A stretch of 40,025 nt of DNA from assembly GCA_001312325.1 (NCBI GenBank), contig BBDJ01000039.1, positions 1 through 40,025 on the forward strand, in the 5' to 3' direction. Position 1 is the stretch's first letter, and the number at the start of each line of letters is the position of its first letter. This stretch comes from Lysinibacillus pakistanensis (lineage in GTDB: Bacteria > Bacillota > Bacilli > Bacillales_A > Planococcaceae). A model generated the notes under the pieces. That model was not told the origin of the DNA and made no database searches. It saw only the letters and a list, made by a program, of their open reading frames with translations. Shown in pieces: positions 1-8,922 of the stretch. The position numbers and the translations under genes are program-made.

Positions 1-39
1 AGCTTAGCAAGTCTATTTTTACTTTGTTTCACATAAAAA

Positions 40-76
40 AATAAAACTAGATGAAGTTTTGTACAACTTCATCTAG
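40..76 (-). terminator. Rho-independent terminator of the hydrolase operon
   Basis: A perfect 12-bp inverted repeat (arms 47-58 and 65-76, 6-nt loop) is followed, reading the minus strand, by a T-rich tract. It lies just beyond the stop of the hydrolase gene at 87 and closes the GntR-DUF1648-hydrolase operon. Confidence 0.85.
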
Positions 77-86
77 CTAAAATTTT

Positions 87-1372
87 CTATTTCTCATTTA
101 TAATAAATTGCTGAAGTGCTGGTAGCAATTCTTCATGTAGCGGTAATGTAGGGTCTGCATAGGTTGCTAAATTCCCAGCGCGATCTGTTGGGGCCTTTTT
201 CAATACATGGTTCATATCCTTCATATAGAGCAGCTTTGCCTCTTGCTTCCCTTTCTTTAAAGCTTCTGCATCAGCTTCCTTTACCTGTAGATCATTGGTA
301 CCCTGCACAATTAATACTCGACTTTGTACTTTCTTAAGCTCATCTGCTGGATTATATTTTAACATGGAAATCAAATAAGGCTGAATAGCAGGACGGAAAA
401 TTGCCTGTAATTGAGGAGAAATGTTCTTCACCTGCTTGCCTTGTTTAAGAGATTTTAGAATAGCCGTTGATTCTTTATAAAGTTTTGGTGTCAATTGACC
501 ATTTAATTGCTCTAATAGCACAACATCTAAGGGTCTTCCAACACCTGCAATTGAAACATAGGATGCTACATTTGTTTTTTTGTGCAGCTAGTAATCCAAT
601 AAGTGCTCCTTCGCTATGCCCAATAATGTGCACACTTGAATAGGATTTATCAGCTAATAGCGCATTAATTACTTGAACAGCGTCATCTACGTATTGATCA
701 AACGTTCCATCCTCTTCCTTTGTTAAGAGAGATTGATTATCCCCTAATCCTCTTTTATCATAGCGGACAGTTGCGATTCCTTCATCTGCCAAACCTTCCG
801 CAATCATTTTTAAGCTATTATTTTTACCAGCTAAAGTGGAATTGCCGTCTTTATCAGTTGGTCCAGAGCCAGCAATGATGAGTGCTACTGGAGATGGTTT
901 TTTTGCTAGTCTTTTGAAGTGCTACAGTTAATTTACCATTTTGAACAGGTATCTTCATTGTTTCATACGTAATTGGTTGTTCTTTATAAGATTTTAATAA
1001 AAGTGGGAATGACCCCCCATTCTGTTGGAACGTTGCTTCTATTTGTTCATCTTTGAAGGTTCCATTAATAGCAATAGCAGAGCCATTTAAGTTAATGGAA
1101 ACACTCACCTTATTACCCGAATACGTAACTTTATTTAATGGAAGATTCGATATACCTTGTATAGGTACTGATAATGTCCCACCATCCTGTTTTAACTCTA
1201 CAATAATAGGGAGAGCGCCATTTGGTGTCTCAATATTCCCTTCCCATTTTCCGATAAACTGTTCATTCATTGAACGTTTCTCCTTTGTCAATTTACTTTC
1301 TGCAACCGCCTCTTTTTGTCCGCATGCAACTAACAGTAAAATGGTACAGCATAACAAAAATAACTTCTTCAT
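87..1372 (-). CDS. Lipoprotein alpha/beta hydrolase (frameshifted in two A/T runs)
   Basis: Reconstructed protein of about 428 residues. The N-terminus (MKKLFLLCCTILLLVACGQK) is a lipoprotein signal with lipobox LVAC, so the protein is probably anchored on the outer face of the membrane. A beta-rich region of about 100 residues follows (GKWEGNIETPNG...), then an alpha/beta hydrolase domain with the nucleophile elbow GHSEG (Ser), an oxyanion-type IIAGSGPTDKDGN strand and a late DMNHVLK histidine. This order matches serine hydrolases with an N-terminal DUF3887-like or lipocalin-like region. The frame breaks at the 7-nt T runs 898-904 and 575-581; removing one base at each restores a continuous protein. 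Start 1372 was chosen for the AGAGGGAGA ribosome site and signal peptide. It is the last gene of an operon, 13 nt after the DUF1648 gene. The substrate is unknown. Confidence 0.85.
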
Positions 1373-1385
1373 CCAATCTCCCTCT

Positions 1386-2470
1386 CTATATAAAGATAAG
1401 CAATAAAATGGGGCTAAATATAATACAGATAATGATATAGCACCACTTATTTGCACAATTCACAGTCCAACCAATCCCGTATTTTTTCTGCACAATCAAT
1501 GACGGGTCGTTTTTGTTGAAATAAAAAAATACCCCATTTCCAATATCGATCATCTGTTGCAGCTGTTTCATTTGTATGTAAATCATCAAAACGTTCATTG
1601 CTTTTACTAAGCTTCCAAATTAAAACTAGTAAGCCTCCTAATGTGATCACATTAAAAGCAATAAAAAGTGGGAAAAAGTATTGTGCTGTTTGATCCTTTA
1701 AAATAACTGTGGTGTAGTGTAAAACTACAAAAAGAATGGTCATACTATAATTGATGGCTGCTAAGTACCAGCTACCGTACTTACGTTGTGTTAGCTCTCG
1801 ATGTATGGAAGCTTCTTTGGCCTGTGCGCTCAATTGTAATTTAGCACTTTTCATGCCTATGCCCATAATGAAAAAGCTAAGTTGAATAGCCAGTAAAATA
1901 AGAGGCATAGTGATGACAGACAGACGAGATTTTTCTGTCCAACCATCCGCCTCCCCTGCCGAATTCCAATGTGTTGCAAAACTATCTGGGATTGAATCAT
2001 AATTCATGTACGTAAAAGTCATTAATGCAATTGTCATAATAATTGGTAGGCTAAAAAAATATCGATGGCAGTGTTTCATCTTTCTGTCGTATTGACAAAT
2101 CAGTAACATACACCGTTTTTGTCTGTGCTTCCCACTGCTCTTGCCGTTTTAATTTTTTTGTTTTGATATGATAATTCATGTAAAGACCAGATGATAGAAG
2201 AAGCATAACATAAAGAAGAAGAAAGGATAGTAAAGTCACCTTCTCCTCATGTATAGCAGTCAAAAGATGTAGCCCAATTTGTACTAGTAAACACAAACTA
2301 GCAATGCCACCTACCCATTGGCTATACCGCCTTTTCCACTTTATTAATTGCGAATGTTTGACAAAGGGTTCTGGTATAGAAACGCCAAAGACATTTGTTT
2401 TTCTTACTAAATGTGGTGTCATGGCTTCCAAAATCCCAACAATGATAAAAATGCCTACTATTATCAGCAT
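1386..2470 (-). CDS. DUF1648/DUF5808 multi-pass membrane protein (frameshifted twice)
   Basis: Reconstructed as about 360 residues with several hydrophobic helices. The central part has the DUF1648 signature (IPDSFATHWNSAGEADGW), and the C-terminal part has the DUF5808 signature (WKWGIFYFNKNDPSLIVQKK, then GIGWTVN). Proteins of this architecture are usually encoded next to a short GntR/YtrA regulator, as here (7-nt gap), but their biochemical role is not established. The frame is broken in the 7-nt A runs 2053-2059 and 1523-1529 (plus strand); shortening each by one gives one uninterrupted protein. It sits between the regulator and the lipoprotein hydrolase and is presumably co-transcribed with both. 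Confidence 0.8.
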
Positions 2471-2477
2471 GCTTCCC

Positions 2478-2855
2478 CTACTTCCATTGTTTTAAAATTC
2501 GCTGGAACAAACTTGTCATTTGTTCTTTTTCTAACCCACGTGCAAAAGCTTCTGCCATTATAGGCTTTAAGGCATTTTCTACTTTTTCAACTTCTATTTC
2601 TTCTAGCTCCCGCTTTTGACCACCTATAATGACAGCTTTCGCTTTCGGCTTTAATGTGATTAAGCCTTTTTCTTCAAGTTCATGATAACTTTTACTCACT
2701 GTACTGACATTAATACCTAAATCCGTAGCCATAGAACGCACCGATGGTAAAGTATCACCGTTTTTGAGCTCTCCTTTAGCAATTAATTCAATTATTTGAT
2801 TGGCTAATTGTTTATAGAGCTGTAACTCATCACTTGGATCTAAGCGTATTTGCAT
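2478..2855 (-). CDS. GntR family (YtrA-type) transcriptional regulator
   Basis: An intact 125-residue protein. Residues 1-70 form a GntR winged helix-turn-helix (LYKQLANQIIELIAKGELKNG, LPSVRSMATDLGINVSTVSK, YHELEEKGLI). The short C-terminal tail of about 50 residues lacks a UTRA or FCD effector domain, which is the YtrA subfamily layout. These short regulators commonly repress an adjacent membrane-protein or ABC operon. A perfect palindrome lies 29 nt upstream of the start, so autoregulation of the operon is likely. The gene heads the operon 2855-87 and has no long A/T run, which fits its being one of the few unbroken genes here. Confidence 0.9.
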   Translation of the reverse strand: MQIRLDPSDELQLYKQLANQIIELIAKGELKNGDTLPSVRSMATDLGINVSTVSKSYHELEEKGLITLKPKAKAVIIGGQKRELEEIEVEKVENALKPIMAEAFARGLEKEQMTSLFQRILKQWK

Positions 2856-2883
2856 ATCACACCTCCATCTGTACCACCCTAAA

Positions 2884-2902
2884 CATAACAGAATCTGTTA
2901 TG
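2884..2902 (-). promoter_or_regulatory. Palindromic operator for the GntR operon
   Basis: CATAACAGA-A-TCTGTTATG is a perfect 9-1-9 inverted repeat between the GntR start codon and a candidate -35 (TTGACA read on the minus strand, 2929-2934). A repressor bound here would lie over or just downstream of the -10 region. GntR family regulators bind such short palindromes; the assignment to this protein is inferred from position. Confidence 0.7.
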
Positions 2903-3017
2903 CATAGAGTAATACAGAATTACCTAAATGTCAAATGGAGATATATTTAATTTTAGACCGTTGTTTTTCTTTGATTGATCACATTCATCACCTTTTTAAG
3001 CAGGTTTCCTCTGAACT

Positions 3018-3046
3018 AAAAAAGGACCCAGAATAACTCTGGATCC
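3018..3046 (-). terminator. Rho-independent terminator
   Basis: A 10-bp stem with mismatches or G-U pairs (arms 3024-3033 and 3037-3046) is followed on the minus strand by six T. It terminates transcription coming from the small ORF at 3217-3146 and possibly from the decarboxylase-like gene upstream. Confidence 0.75.
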
Positions 3047-3145
3047 TTGGACACTTATAGCTCTACTTGATTTTTATCTGTATTGTTTTTTTGCTTCATC
3101 TTAAGCTACAGCAAAACAGAATTTTCTGCCATGCCTACTTAAGTT

Positions 3146-3217
3146 TTAGAAGCTCACCTGATACAGTTGTGGCGGACTTTCCTGAGATTCCTGGACTTTG
3201 GGTGTTTGACTACTCAT
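3146..3217 (-). CDS. Possible 23-residue peptide with a strong ribosome binding site
   Basis: The ORF reads MSSQTPKVQESQESPPQLYQ and ends VSF. An AGGAGG site stands about 7 nt before the ATG, which is much better than chance, and a terminator follows at 3046-3018, so it may be an independent small transcript. The peptide is hydrophilic, rich in Gln, Ser and Pro, with no signal sequence, cysteine or membrane helix. I do not recognise it. Two further tiny frames lie downstream (8 codons near 3128 and 14 codons at 3099-3055) but have no good ribosome site. It could instead be a leader peptide or the start of a degraded gene. Confidence 0.4.
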   Translation of the reverse strand: MSSQTPKVQESQESPPQLYQVSF

Positions 3218-3322
3218 TCTACATCCTCCTCATCAGATTAGATTAATAAGTGTTTCCGATTTTAATATGAGCTATATACTAACTATTTATTCACGAAATC
3301 TACATTTGGCGAAAAAGTTGCT

Positions 3323-3705
3323 TTAAGCCTCTTCAGTAAAAACCTGTTGTGCAATCGTTAATGCATTTTGAACACGCGGGAAGCCAATATAAGGCACTAG
3401 CTGCAATAAGGCTCAACAATTTCTGTCTGTGTTAAGCCAGCATGTAAGCCCCGTTTTATGTGTGTTTTAGTTTGTGGTGTAGCGCCTTGTGTTACCACTG
3501 CGGTAATAACAACGAGTGCACGGCTTTTAGCATCTAATCCCGGACGTGAATAGACCTCACCATAGGCAAATTCTATAATCATTTTTCGTAAATCTGGTGC
3601 CACGTCAGCTAGTGCATCCGATTCAATCATTCGATCTGCCTCTTGCTCCGTAACATATTGTTTAATTGTTTCTAACCCCTTTGTAAAACGATCGTTCATG
3701 TCCAA
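3323..3705 (-). CDS. Carboxymuconolactone decarboxylase family protein (one-base deletion near the 3' end)
   Basis: About 127 residues. The core (AVVTQGATPQTKTHIKRGLH then AGLTQTEIVE) is the CMD/AhpD-like alpha-helical fold; this member has no CxxC pair, so it resembles the PcaC/YurZ-type group rather than AhpD peroxidase. Family function is decarboxylation of gamma-carboxymuconolactone or an unknown related reaction. The frame is lost near 3411, where GAGCC should read GAGGCC; adding one G restores ALLQLVPYIGFPRVQNALTI and an ending ...AQQVFTEEA at 3323. It is a monocistronic gene, upstream of the small peptide ORF. Confidence 0.8.
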
Positions 3706-3740
3706 TCCCCCTAAAAGATAATCTTTACATTTCCTTATAC

Positions 3741-3773
3741 AAAAACCCCAATTCCGCGTCTCCAGAATTGGGG
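3741..3773 (-). terminator. Strong Rho-independent terminator
   Basis: A perfect 9-bp GC-rich stem (arms 3746-3754 and 3765-3773) is followed on the minus strand by five T. It would stop read-through from argG-argH before the decarboxylase-like gene. Confidence 0.85.
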
Positions 3774-3774
3774 A

Positions 3775-4165
3775 TTGTCCTTCACATATGTAAGGGTCTC
3801 TTTTTCACTTCACCCTCTGGCTCCGTTGAAAAAGGAAATAGTTTTTTTCATAGTGCCTCACAGGACAGCTTTAATGAATATCTATGCAAAAGTCACAGGG
3901 ACATGCACGCAAAATTGGATAGCAATTATGCCTCAGCCTAATTACGTCTGGAATCGGCTTTGTACAAGCACAAAGAATTTCTTTCCGATTCCGTGACATT
4001 CGAGGGAGGCTTTGGGTCAACACGATGTTGGTCACTCAGGTGTTTTCACAGGATGTGAAGATCTTAGCCAGAGTTCCTCTATTTCAGCGGATGTTTGGAC
4101 ACTCGCTGAAAGGCGACCTAAAACTGCATTGATCTCACCACCTATAGAGGTGGGAGACTTCTGTA
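3775..4165. repeat. Intergenic region with a fragment of a dispersed repeat
   Basis: No credible gene. The part from about 4013 to 4075 (CAACACGATGTTGGTCAC, then TCACAGGATGTGA, then TTTTAGCC-like text) is closely related to positions about 22538-22600, and a shorter trace (GATGTTGGTCACCTAG) is at 5834-5851. The open frames crossing it are interrupted and share no family, so it is treated as a non-coding interspersed repeat. Confidence 0.6.
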
Positions 4166-4168
4166 CCT

Positions 4169-4343
4169 GCCGCTGTCGCTTCGCTTTCACGCATAAAACA
4201 TTTGCCGCTGTCGCTTCGCTTTCGCGCATAAAACATTTGCCGCTGCCGCTTCGCTTTCGCGCATAAAACATTTGCCGCTGCCGCTTCGCTTTCGCGCATA
4301 AAACATTTGCCGCTACGTTTTCGGTACAAAAGACATTTGCTGA
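4169..4343. repeat. 35-bp tandem repeat, four copies plus a degenerate fifth
   Basis: Four head-to-tail 35-bp units start at 4169, 4204, 4239 and 4274; each begins GCCGCTG(C/T)CGCTTCGCTTT and ends GCATAAAACATTT. A diverged fifth copy runs from 4309 to about 4343. Units differ at only one or two positions. There are no spacers, so this is not a CRISPR array. The unit length is not a multiple of three, so the frames running through it change every unit. The array ends immediately beyond the argH stop codon. A single related copy occurs at 9785-9866 and a shorter trace at about 22460-22480. Confidence 0.9.
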
Positions 4344-4349
4344 AAGAGG

Positions 4350-5726
4350 TTAAACAAGGCAAGCCTTTGCTTTGTCGATTTGGATTTTTACCTGATCAAA
4401 GCCAGTACCACCTAAAGAATGACGACGTCGAACTGCCGCTTCTGGTGAAAGCACATCATAAATATCTGCTTCAATTAGTTCACTTTCTTGTTGCATATCT
4501 TCAAGTGGTAAATCTAATAAATAGATGCCTTTTTGAATACAAGTGAACACAAGCTTTCCAGTCACTTCATGTGCCTCACGGAAAGGCATACCCTTTGTTG
4601 CAAGATAATCTGCTAGCTCCGTCGCATTGGAGAAGTCAGCGTGTACTGCCTGATGTAAACGTTCTGTCTTAACAGTCATCGTGCGAATCATACCTTCAAA
4701 GATTTTTAGAGAGCCAAGAATGGTATGGACAGTATCAAACATACCTTCTTTATCCTCCTGCATATCTTTGTTGTATGTTAATGGTGTGCCTTTTAGAACC
4801 GTTAATAAGCCCATTAGGTTTCCATAAACACGTCCTGTTTTACCACGGATTAACTCTGCCATATCAGGATTTTTCTTCTGTGGCATAATGGAAGAACCTG
4901 TTGAGAAGGCATCATCCAATTCGATAAACTTAAATTCATCTGTTGACCATAGAATAATTTCCTCTGCAAAGCGTGATAAATGCGCCATTAATAATGATGC
5001 ATTGCTTAAAAATTCCACGATAAAATCACGATCGCTCACCGCATCCATAGAGTTGGCATAAACCTCACTAAAGCCTAAAAGCTCTGCTGATTTTAATCGA
5101 TCGATTGGGAAAGTTGTCCCAGCCATGGCACCTGCCCCTAACGGTAGGATATCAATGCGCTTCATCGATTCTGTAAAGCGTTGTTTATCGCGCTCTAGCA
5201 TCCAGAAATAAGCCATTAAATGATGTGCAAATGAGATTGGTTGTGCACGTTGTAGATGTGTATAGCCTGGAGCAATTGTTTCTACATGCACCTCAGCTTT
5301 TTCAAGCAATGTTTTTTTTGGAAAGTTTCAATTAATCCAATCGCTTCGTTTACACGTTTTTTTTAAGAAAATATGCATATCTGTTGCTACTTGATCATTT
5401 CGGCTACGACCTGTGTGAAGCTTCCCGCCTACAGGACCGATTAAATCGATTAGCATCTTCTCAAGATTTAAATGGATATCTTCATTCGCAACAGTAAATT
5501 CAAGCTCACCTGCAATTGCTTTTTCCTGTAGCTTTGCAAGACCAACAAGAATAGCCTCTACGTCTGTTGCTGGTAAAATACCTGTTGCACCAAGCATCGT
5601 AACATGTGCAACACTACCTTCTAGGTCTTCTAGAACAAGCTGTTGGTCAAAGCCAATCGATGCGCCGAATTCGTCCACCCATGCTTCGGCTGATTTTTGG
5701 AAACGTCCGCCCCAAAGTTTTGTCAT
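4350..5726 (-). CDS. argH: Argininosuccinate lyase (frameshifted in two T runs)
   Basis: Splits argininosuccinate into arginine and fumarate, the last step of arginine synthesis. The reconstructed length is about 458 residues, normal for ArgH. The fumarase/aspartase superfamily signature [20 protein letters not shown] is present with the catalytic serine in the mobile loop; the N-terminal WGGRFQK, HLNLEK and [12 protein letters not shown] motifs and the YTHLQRAQP motif are also intact. The reading frame is lost in T runs 5357-5364 and 5312-5319; changing run lengths by one and two bases restores [20 protein letters not shown]. Because the whole catalytic machinery is conserved, the breaks look like sequence error rather than gene death. 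The gene follows argG in the same direction with a 213-nt gap. Confidence 0.95.
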
Positions 5727-5939
5727 AACAGCTCACCCTTTCCTTTATTTCTTTATCAATTATGCTTCCATTAGCGTCTGAGGCTTAAGACCAACAAACG
5801 TTTTTTTTGTGCATTAGCAAAACGTCAGCGGCATGATGTTGGTCACCTAGACTTATTTTATGAAGTTCTTAGTCTATCAGCAGGATTTAAATATATTGCT
5901 GATAGAAAACTAAAAGGTGCAGCACAGCGCATTGCCACA
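5727..5939. other. argG-argH spacer with a perfect inverted repeat
   Basis: This gap is unusually long for two genes that normally form a tight operon. It holds a trace of the dispersed repeat (5834-5851) and a perfect 9-bp inverted repeat, CTATCAGCA (5874-5882) with TGCTGATAG (5897-5905), without a T tract on either side. It could be an RNA processing or partial-attenuation structure, or simply a relic of repeat insertion. Confidence 0.5.
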
Positions 5940-7155
5940 CTACACCTTGCTTGTCAAAATTATTTTTTTATTGACAGAAGAGTTCACTACTGTTGGTAGG
6001 CCCCATAACTCGATAAAGCCTACTGCTGAAGCGTGGTTGAATTGATCTTCTTTTGAGTATGTTGCTAGCTTTTCACTGTATAATGAATTTGGTGATTTAC
6101 GTCCTTCTACAATCGCATGACCTTTGAATAGTTTCACACGTACTGTACCATTTACATATTGCTGTGATTGTGCAAGGAATGCTTCAAGTGCATCACGTAA
6201 TGGTGAGAACCATAAACCATCATAAATTAATTCTGATAGCTTTTTCTCAATAACTGGCTTGAAGTGTGCTAATTCTTTTACAAGTGTTAAATCCTCAAGC
6301 TCTTTATGAGCCGTTAACAGCACTTTTGCTCCGGGAATTTCATATACTTCACGAGATTTAATACCTACTAAACGGTTTTCTACATGGTCAATACGGCCAA
6401 CACCATGGGCACCAGCTACTGCATTTAGTTCTTGAATTAAATCAGCAAGCTTCATTTCTTTTCCGTTTAATGCAACCGGTTTACCAGCCACAAATTCGAT
6501 TTCCACATATTCAGCTTCATCTGGTGCATTTTCAACAGAAACAGTTAAACCGTAAGCTTCTTCTGGTGGTGAAACCCATGGGTCTTCCATGATTCCTGCT
6601 TCGTTTGCGCGACCCCATAAGTTTTGGTCAATCGAGAATGGTGAATCTAATGTTGCAGGAATAGGCACATTATGCTTCATTGCATATTCGATTTCCTCGT
6701 CACGGCTCCAGCCCCATTCACGTACAGGAGCTAATACCTCTAAATCTGGATTTAATGCTTTAATAGAAACCTCAAAACGAACTTGGTCATTCCCTTTTCC
6801 TGTACAACCATGAGCTACTGCGTCAGCGCCCACTTGGTTGGCAATCTCCACTAACTTTTTCGAGATTAGTGGACGAGAAAGCGCTGATACTAATGGATAT
6901 TTTTGTTCATACCAAGTATGTGCTTGTAATGAAATCAGTGCATAGCCTTCAGCAAATTCATCCTTTGCATCTACCATATAAGATTCAATTGCCCCTACTT
7001 GAAGAGCTTTATTTTTAATAAACTCAAGATCTTTCCCCTCACCAACGTCAAGACAAACTGCAATAACGTCCCAACCTTGTTCTTTTAACCATGGAATTGC
7101 TACAGAAGTATCAAGACCTCCTGAGTATGCTAATACTACTTTTTTTATTTACCAT
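5940..7155 (-). CDS. argG: Argininosuccinate synthase (frameshift close to the start)
   Basis: Joins citrulline and aspartate with ATP to give argininosuccinate. The reconstructed protein is about 404 residues, the usual size. The N-terminus becomes [20 protein letters not shown] when the 7-nt T run 7140-7146 is shortened by one; SGGLDTS is the ATP-pyrophosphatase P-loop. [13 protein letters not shown] and the region around [14 protein letters not shown] are typical of ArgG. The C-terminus may also be shifted, because a 7-nt run precedes the last ten residues. Start 7155 is supported by GGAGG upstream. It is the first gene of argG-argH, behind a promoter at 7253-7225 and candidate ArgR boxes. 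Confidence 0.95.
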
Positions 7156-7192
7156 TAAAAATGCGCCTCCAATTAATCTATGAGATATGTAT

Positions 7193-7221
7193 GTTTATAC
7201 ATTCATATAAAAGTTTATACA
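7193..7221 (-). promoter_or_regulatory. Candidate tandem ArgR (AhrC) boxes
   Basis: TGTATAAAC occurs twice (minus strand, plus-strand spans 7193-7201 and 7213-7221) with exactly 20 nt between the repeats, lying just downstream of the -10 hexamer. The surrounding text (TATGAATGTATAAACATACA) is A/T-rich and partly palindromic like ARG boxes, and the spacing matches two ArgR half-hexamer sites side by side. Repression of argG by arginine through ArgR is established in bacilli; its use of this site is inferred. Confidence 0.5.
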
Positions 7222-7224
7222 CGA

Positions 7225-7253
7225 ATAGTAACACGTTATAAAAATAAACACAA
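7225..7253 (-). promoter_or_regulatory. Sigma-A promoter of argG
   Basis: Read on the minus strand, TTGTGT (7253-7248) and TACTAT (7230-7225) are separated by exactly 17 nt and lie about 70 nt upstream of the argG start. The candidate ArgR boxes begin immediately downstream. Confidence 0.65.
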
Positions 7254-7445
7254 GTGTATTTTTATAAATTTGTAGACATTTATGTTTATAGTAAAAAGTA
7301 AGTCATTTCAATACTTATAGTCATTGTACAAACTATGAATATTTTTACTCTTAAAAATGATTTCTTACTTTCTACTTGGATGTATACAATATAAATTTCC
7401 GAAGATAACACCCTATTTAGAATTTAATTGTGCAATAGGAGCACT

Positions 7446-7493
7446 AAAAAAAGTCGATTTGCCACAAAAAAATGTGATGCCAATCGACTTTTT
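7446..7493. terminator. Bidirectional terminator
   Basis: A long stem (AAAAGTCGATT paired with AATCGACTTTT, extended by imperfect CCACA/TGTG pairing) has an A run on its left and a T run on its right. It therefore works in both directions, but the gene it serves is the minus-strand CPBP gene that ends at 7527. Confidence 0.85.
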
Positions 7494-7526
7494 CAAAAAA
7501 AATATCTAACTTTTCAGCTTTCTAAT

Positions 7527-8362
7527 CTACATAACAGTAGGGTTTCCATAAAGAAGGCTTTTCTCTTTCTTGCCATACAACACCTTCTTTGGATTGATAA
7601 TGATAATTAAAACTGCTGCTATTCCGTATAAAATCGCGTTATACATAATTAAATCGCTTAAATTTCCGTTTATGATACCAATAAAAAAAATTAAAGTTAT
7701 GATGGATGATAATCGGAATAATTAAATTTTGATTTAAATTATAAAATGCTGCCATAAGTATTGTAGTGGACATGATTGAAATCATAAAGAATAGAATATA
7801 CTTCATTAAATCAATGCCCGTAAATCCTGTAGTAAACCATATGGGTAGATGCCACAGCCCCCACCAGAATCCTATGATGATTGACGCTTTTAATGGAGGA
7901 TGCTTTTTCTGAAGCTCCATTAATGCAAAGCCTCTCCAACCTAATTCTTCACCAAAAGGTCCTGACAATAGTGTTTTGAAAAAGTAAAAGAGCAGCATAC
8001 CCCATGAGGATAAAGTGAAAATTGAGTCTACTTCACTCTTGCTCAAGACGATCAACATTATTGTCAAAAAGATAAGGGCTTGAATTGTACTTACAGAAAG
8101 CAACACAGAAACTTTAATTTTATGTTTGAATTTGCTTTTTACAAATTGTATAAAACTCTGACCAGGATAGATTTTCTTAAAAAGGATAGCAAACGCAAAG
8201 GTTGAAGCCCAGGATGAAATACAATGGACTACAACAAATAACCATGTAGACAAACCTAACATCTTGGTTACGCCTACAAGACAAAAAAAGTGGCCAAAAG
8301 ATGATATTGGTTAGTAGGATAAAACTTACTATTGGTTTTTTTAATTTTTTTTCTTTACTCAA
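7527..8362 (-). CDS. CPBP family intramembrane metalloprotease-like protein (frameshifted twice)
   Basis: About 278 residues with some eight hydrophobic helices. The three CPBP/Abi (CAAX protease and bacteriocin-processing) motifs are present: EELGWRG (EExxxR), GFWWGLWHLPIW (FxxxH-like) and HHNFN (HxxxN). Relatives cleave membrane peptides or confer bacteriocin self-immunity; the substrate here is unknown. The frame breaks in the A runs 8283-8289 and 7683-7690; after removing one base at the latter, the last helix continues as FFIGIINGNLSDLIMYNAIL to a stop at 7527. A TTG start at 8362 is preferred because GGGGG lies about 7 nt before it; the ATG further upstream would put this site inside the gene. 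Confidence 0.8.
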
Positions 8363-8922
8363 ACATATTCCCCCTTTCAAATTACGGATATTTTCAGCTT
8401 AAACCTAGGAGTTACCCACAGGTCAATACAATATAAGGGTCTAAAAAAAATAAATAGTTACTTAAAAAAAGATGCTAAAGTCTGGATTTTTATGTATTAA
8501 TAGTATTAAAATTGCGTTATTTAATTTAGTTGGAATTTTATTAAATAGGGAAACATATTTAACCCAATAAGAAATCGAGGATATTTAGAAATAATTACGA
8601 ATGGTAATGGAAGGGCGGGAATGAAGGCATTTGGATAGGGGCATGTCAATACGGTTTCCATTGTTCATGATTTGTCTAATACATAAAAAAACTACAAAAA
8701 ACCATCTACCATTATATTTGGTGGATGGTTCATGTTTTGAATTTTGCTCTGCGGCATAAGCATAGCTTTTCGGGACATTCTATTAAGTATAAGTAGGTTT
8801 CTATCAAGTACAAATACTCGTCAATCATGCATATTTTTCTGTCTATTCAGCAATCCCCCCACTCAAAACAAAAATTTCATGATGTTTTCGACAAAATAAA
8901 AGCCTTCACCTAACAACGAAAA
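8363..8922. other. Intergenic region
   Basis: Apart from the terminator at 8695-8729 I see no gene or recognisable RNA. Open frames are short and A/T-rich. Confidence 0.5.
8695..8729 (-). terminator. Rho-independent terminator
   Basis: A 10-bp stem with one mismatch (arms 8701-8710 and 8720-8729) is followed on the minus strand by six T. It is the first terminator after the MerR gene that ends at 8923. Confidence 0.75.

Noticed and set aside
1053..1406. 117-residue plus-strand frame
   Set aside because: It is antisense to the lipoprotein hydrolase, which has a signal peptide and clear motifs.
3055..3099. 14-codon frame MKQKNNTDKNQVEL before the terminator
   Set aside because: No ribosome site and too short to distinguish from chance.
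4169..4308. Short regularly repeated units as a possible CRISPR array
   Set aside because: The units are contiguous with no unique spacers and no cas genes are present.
4032..4362. Open frames reading through the 35-bp tandem repeat (79 and 75 residues, KCFMRESEA-type repeats)
   Set aside because: They exist only because the repeat unit lacks stops in some phases; the unit is not a multiple of three and there is no ribosome site.
5312..5364. Programmed frameshifting in argH
   Set aside because: The runs look slippery, but the same kind of break occurs in dozens of unrelated genes and needs different corrections, which points to sequence error.
8363..8922. Riboswitch or small RNA in the gap before the CPBP gene
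   Set aside because: Only one terminator hairpin is evident and it belongs to the MerR gene; no conserved riboswitch core was recognised.
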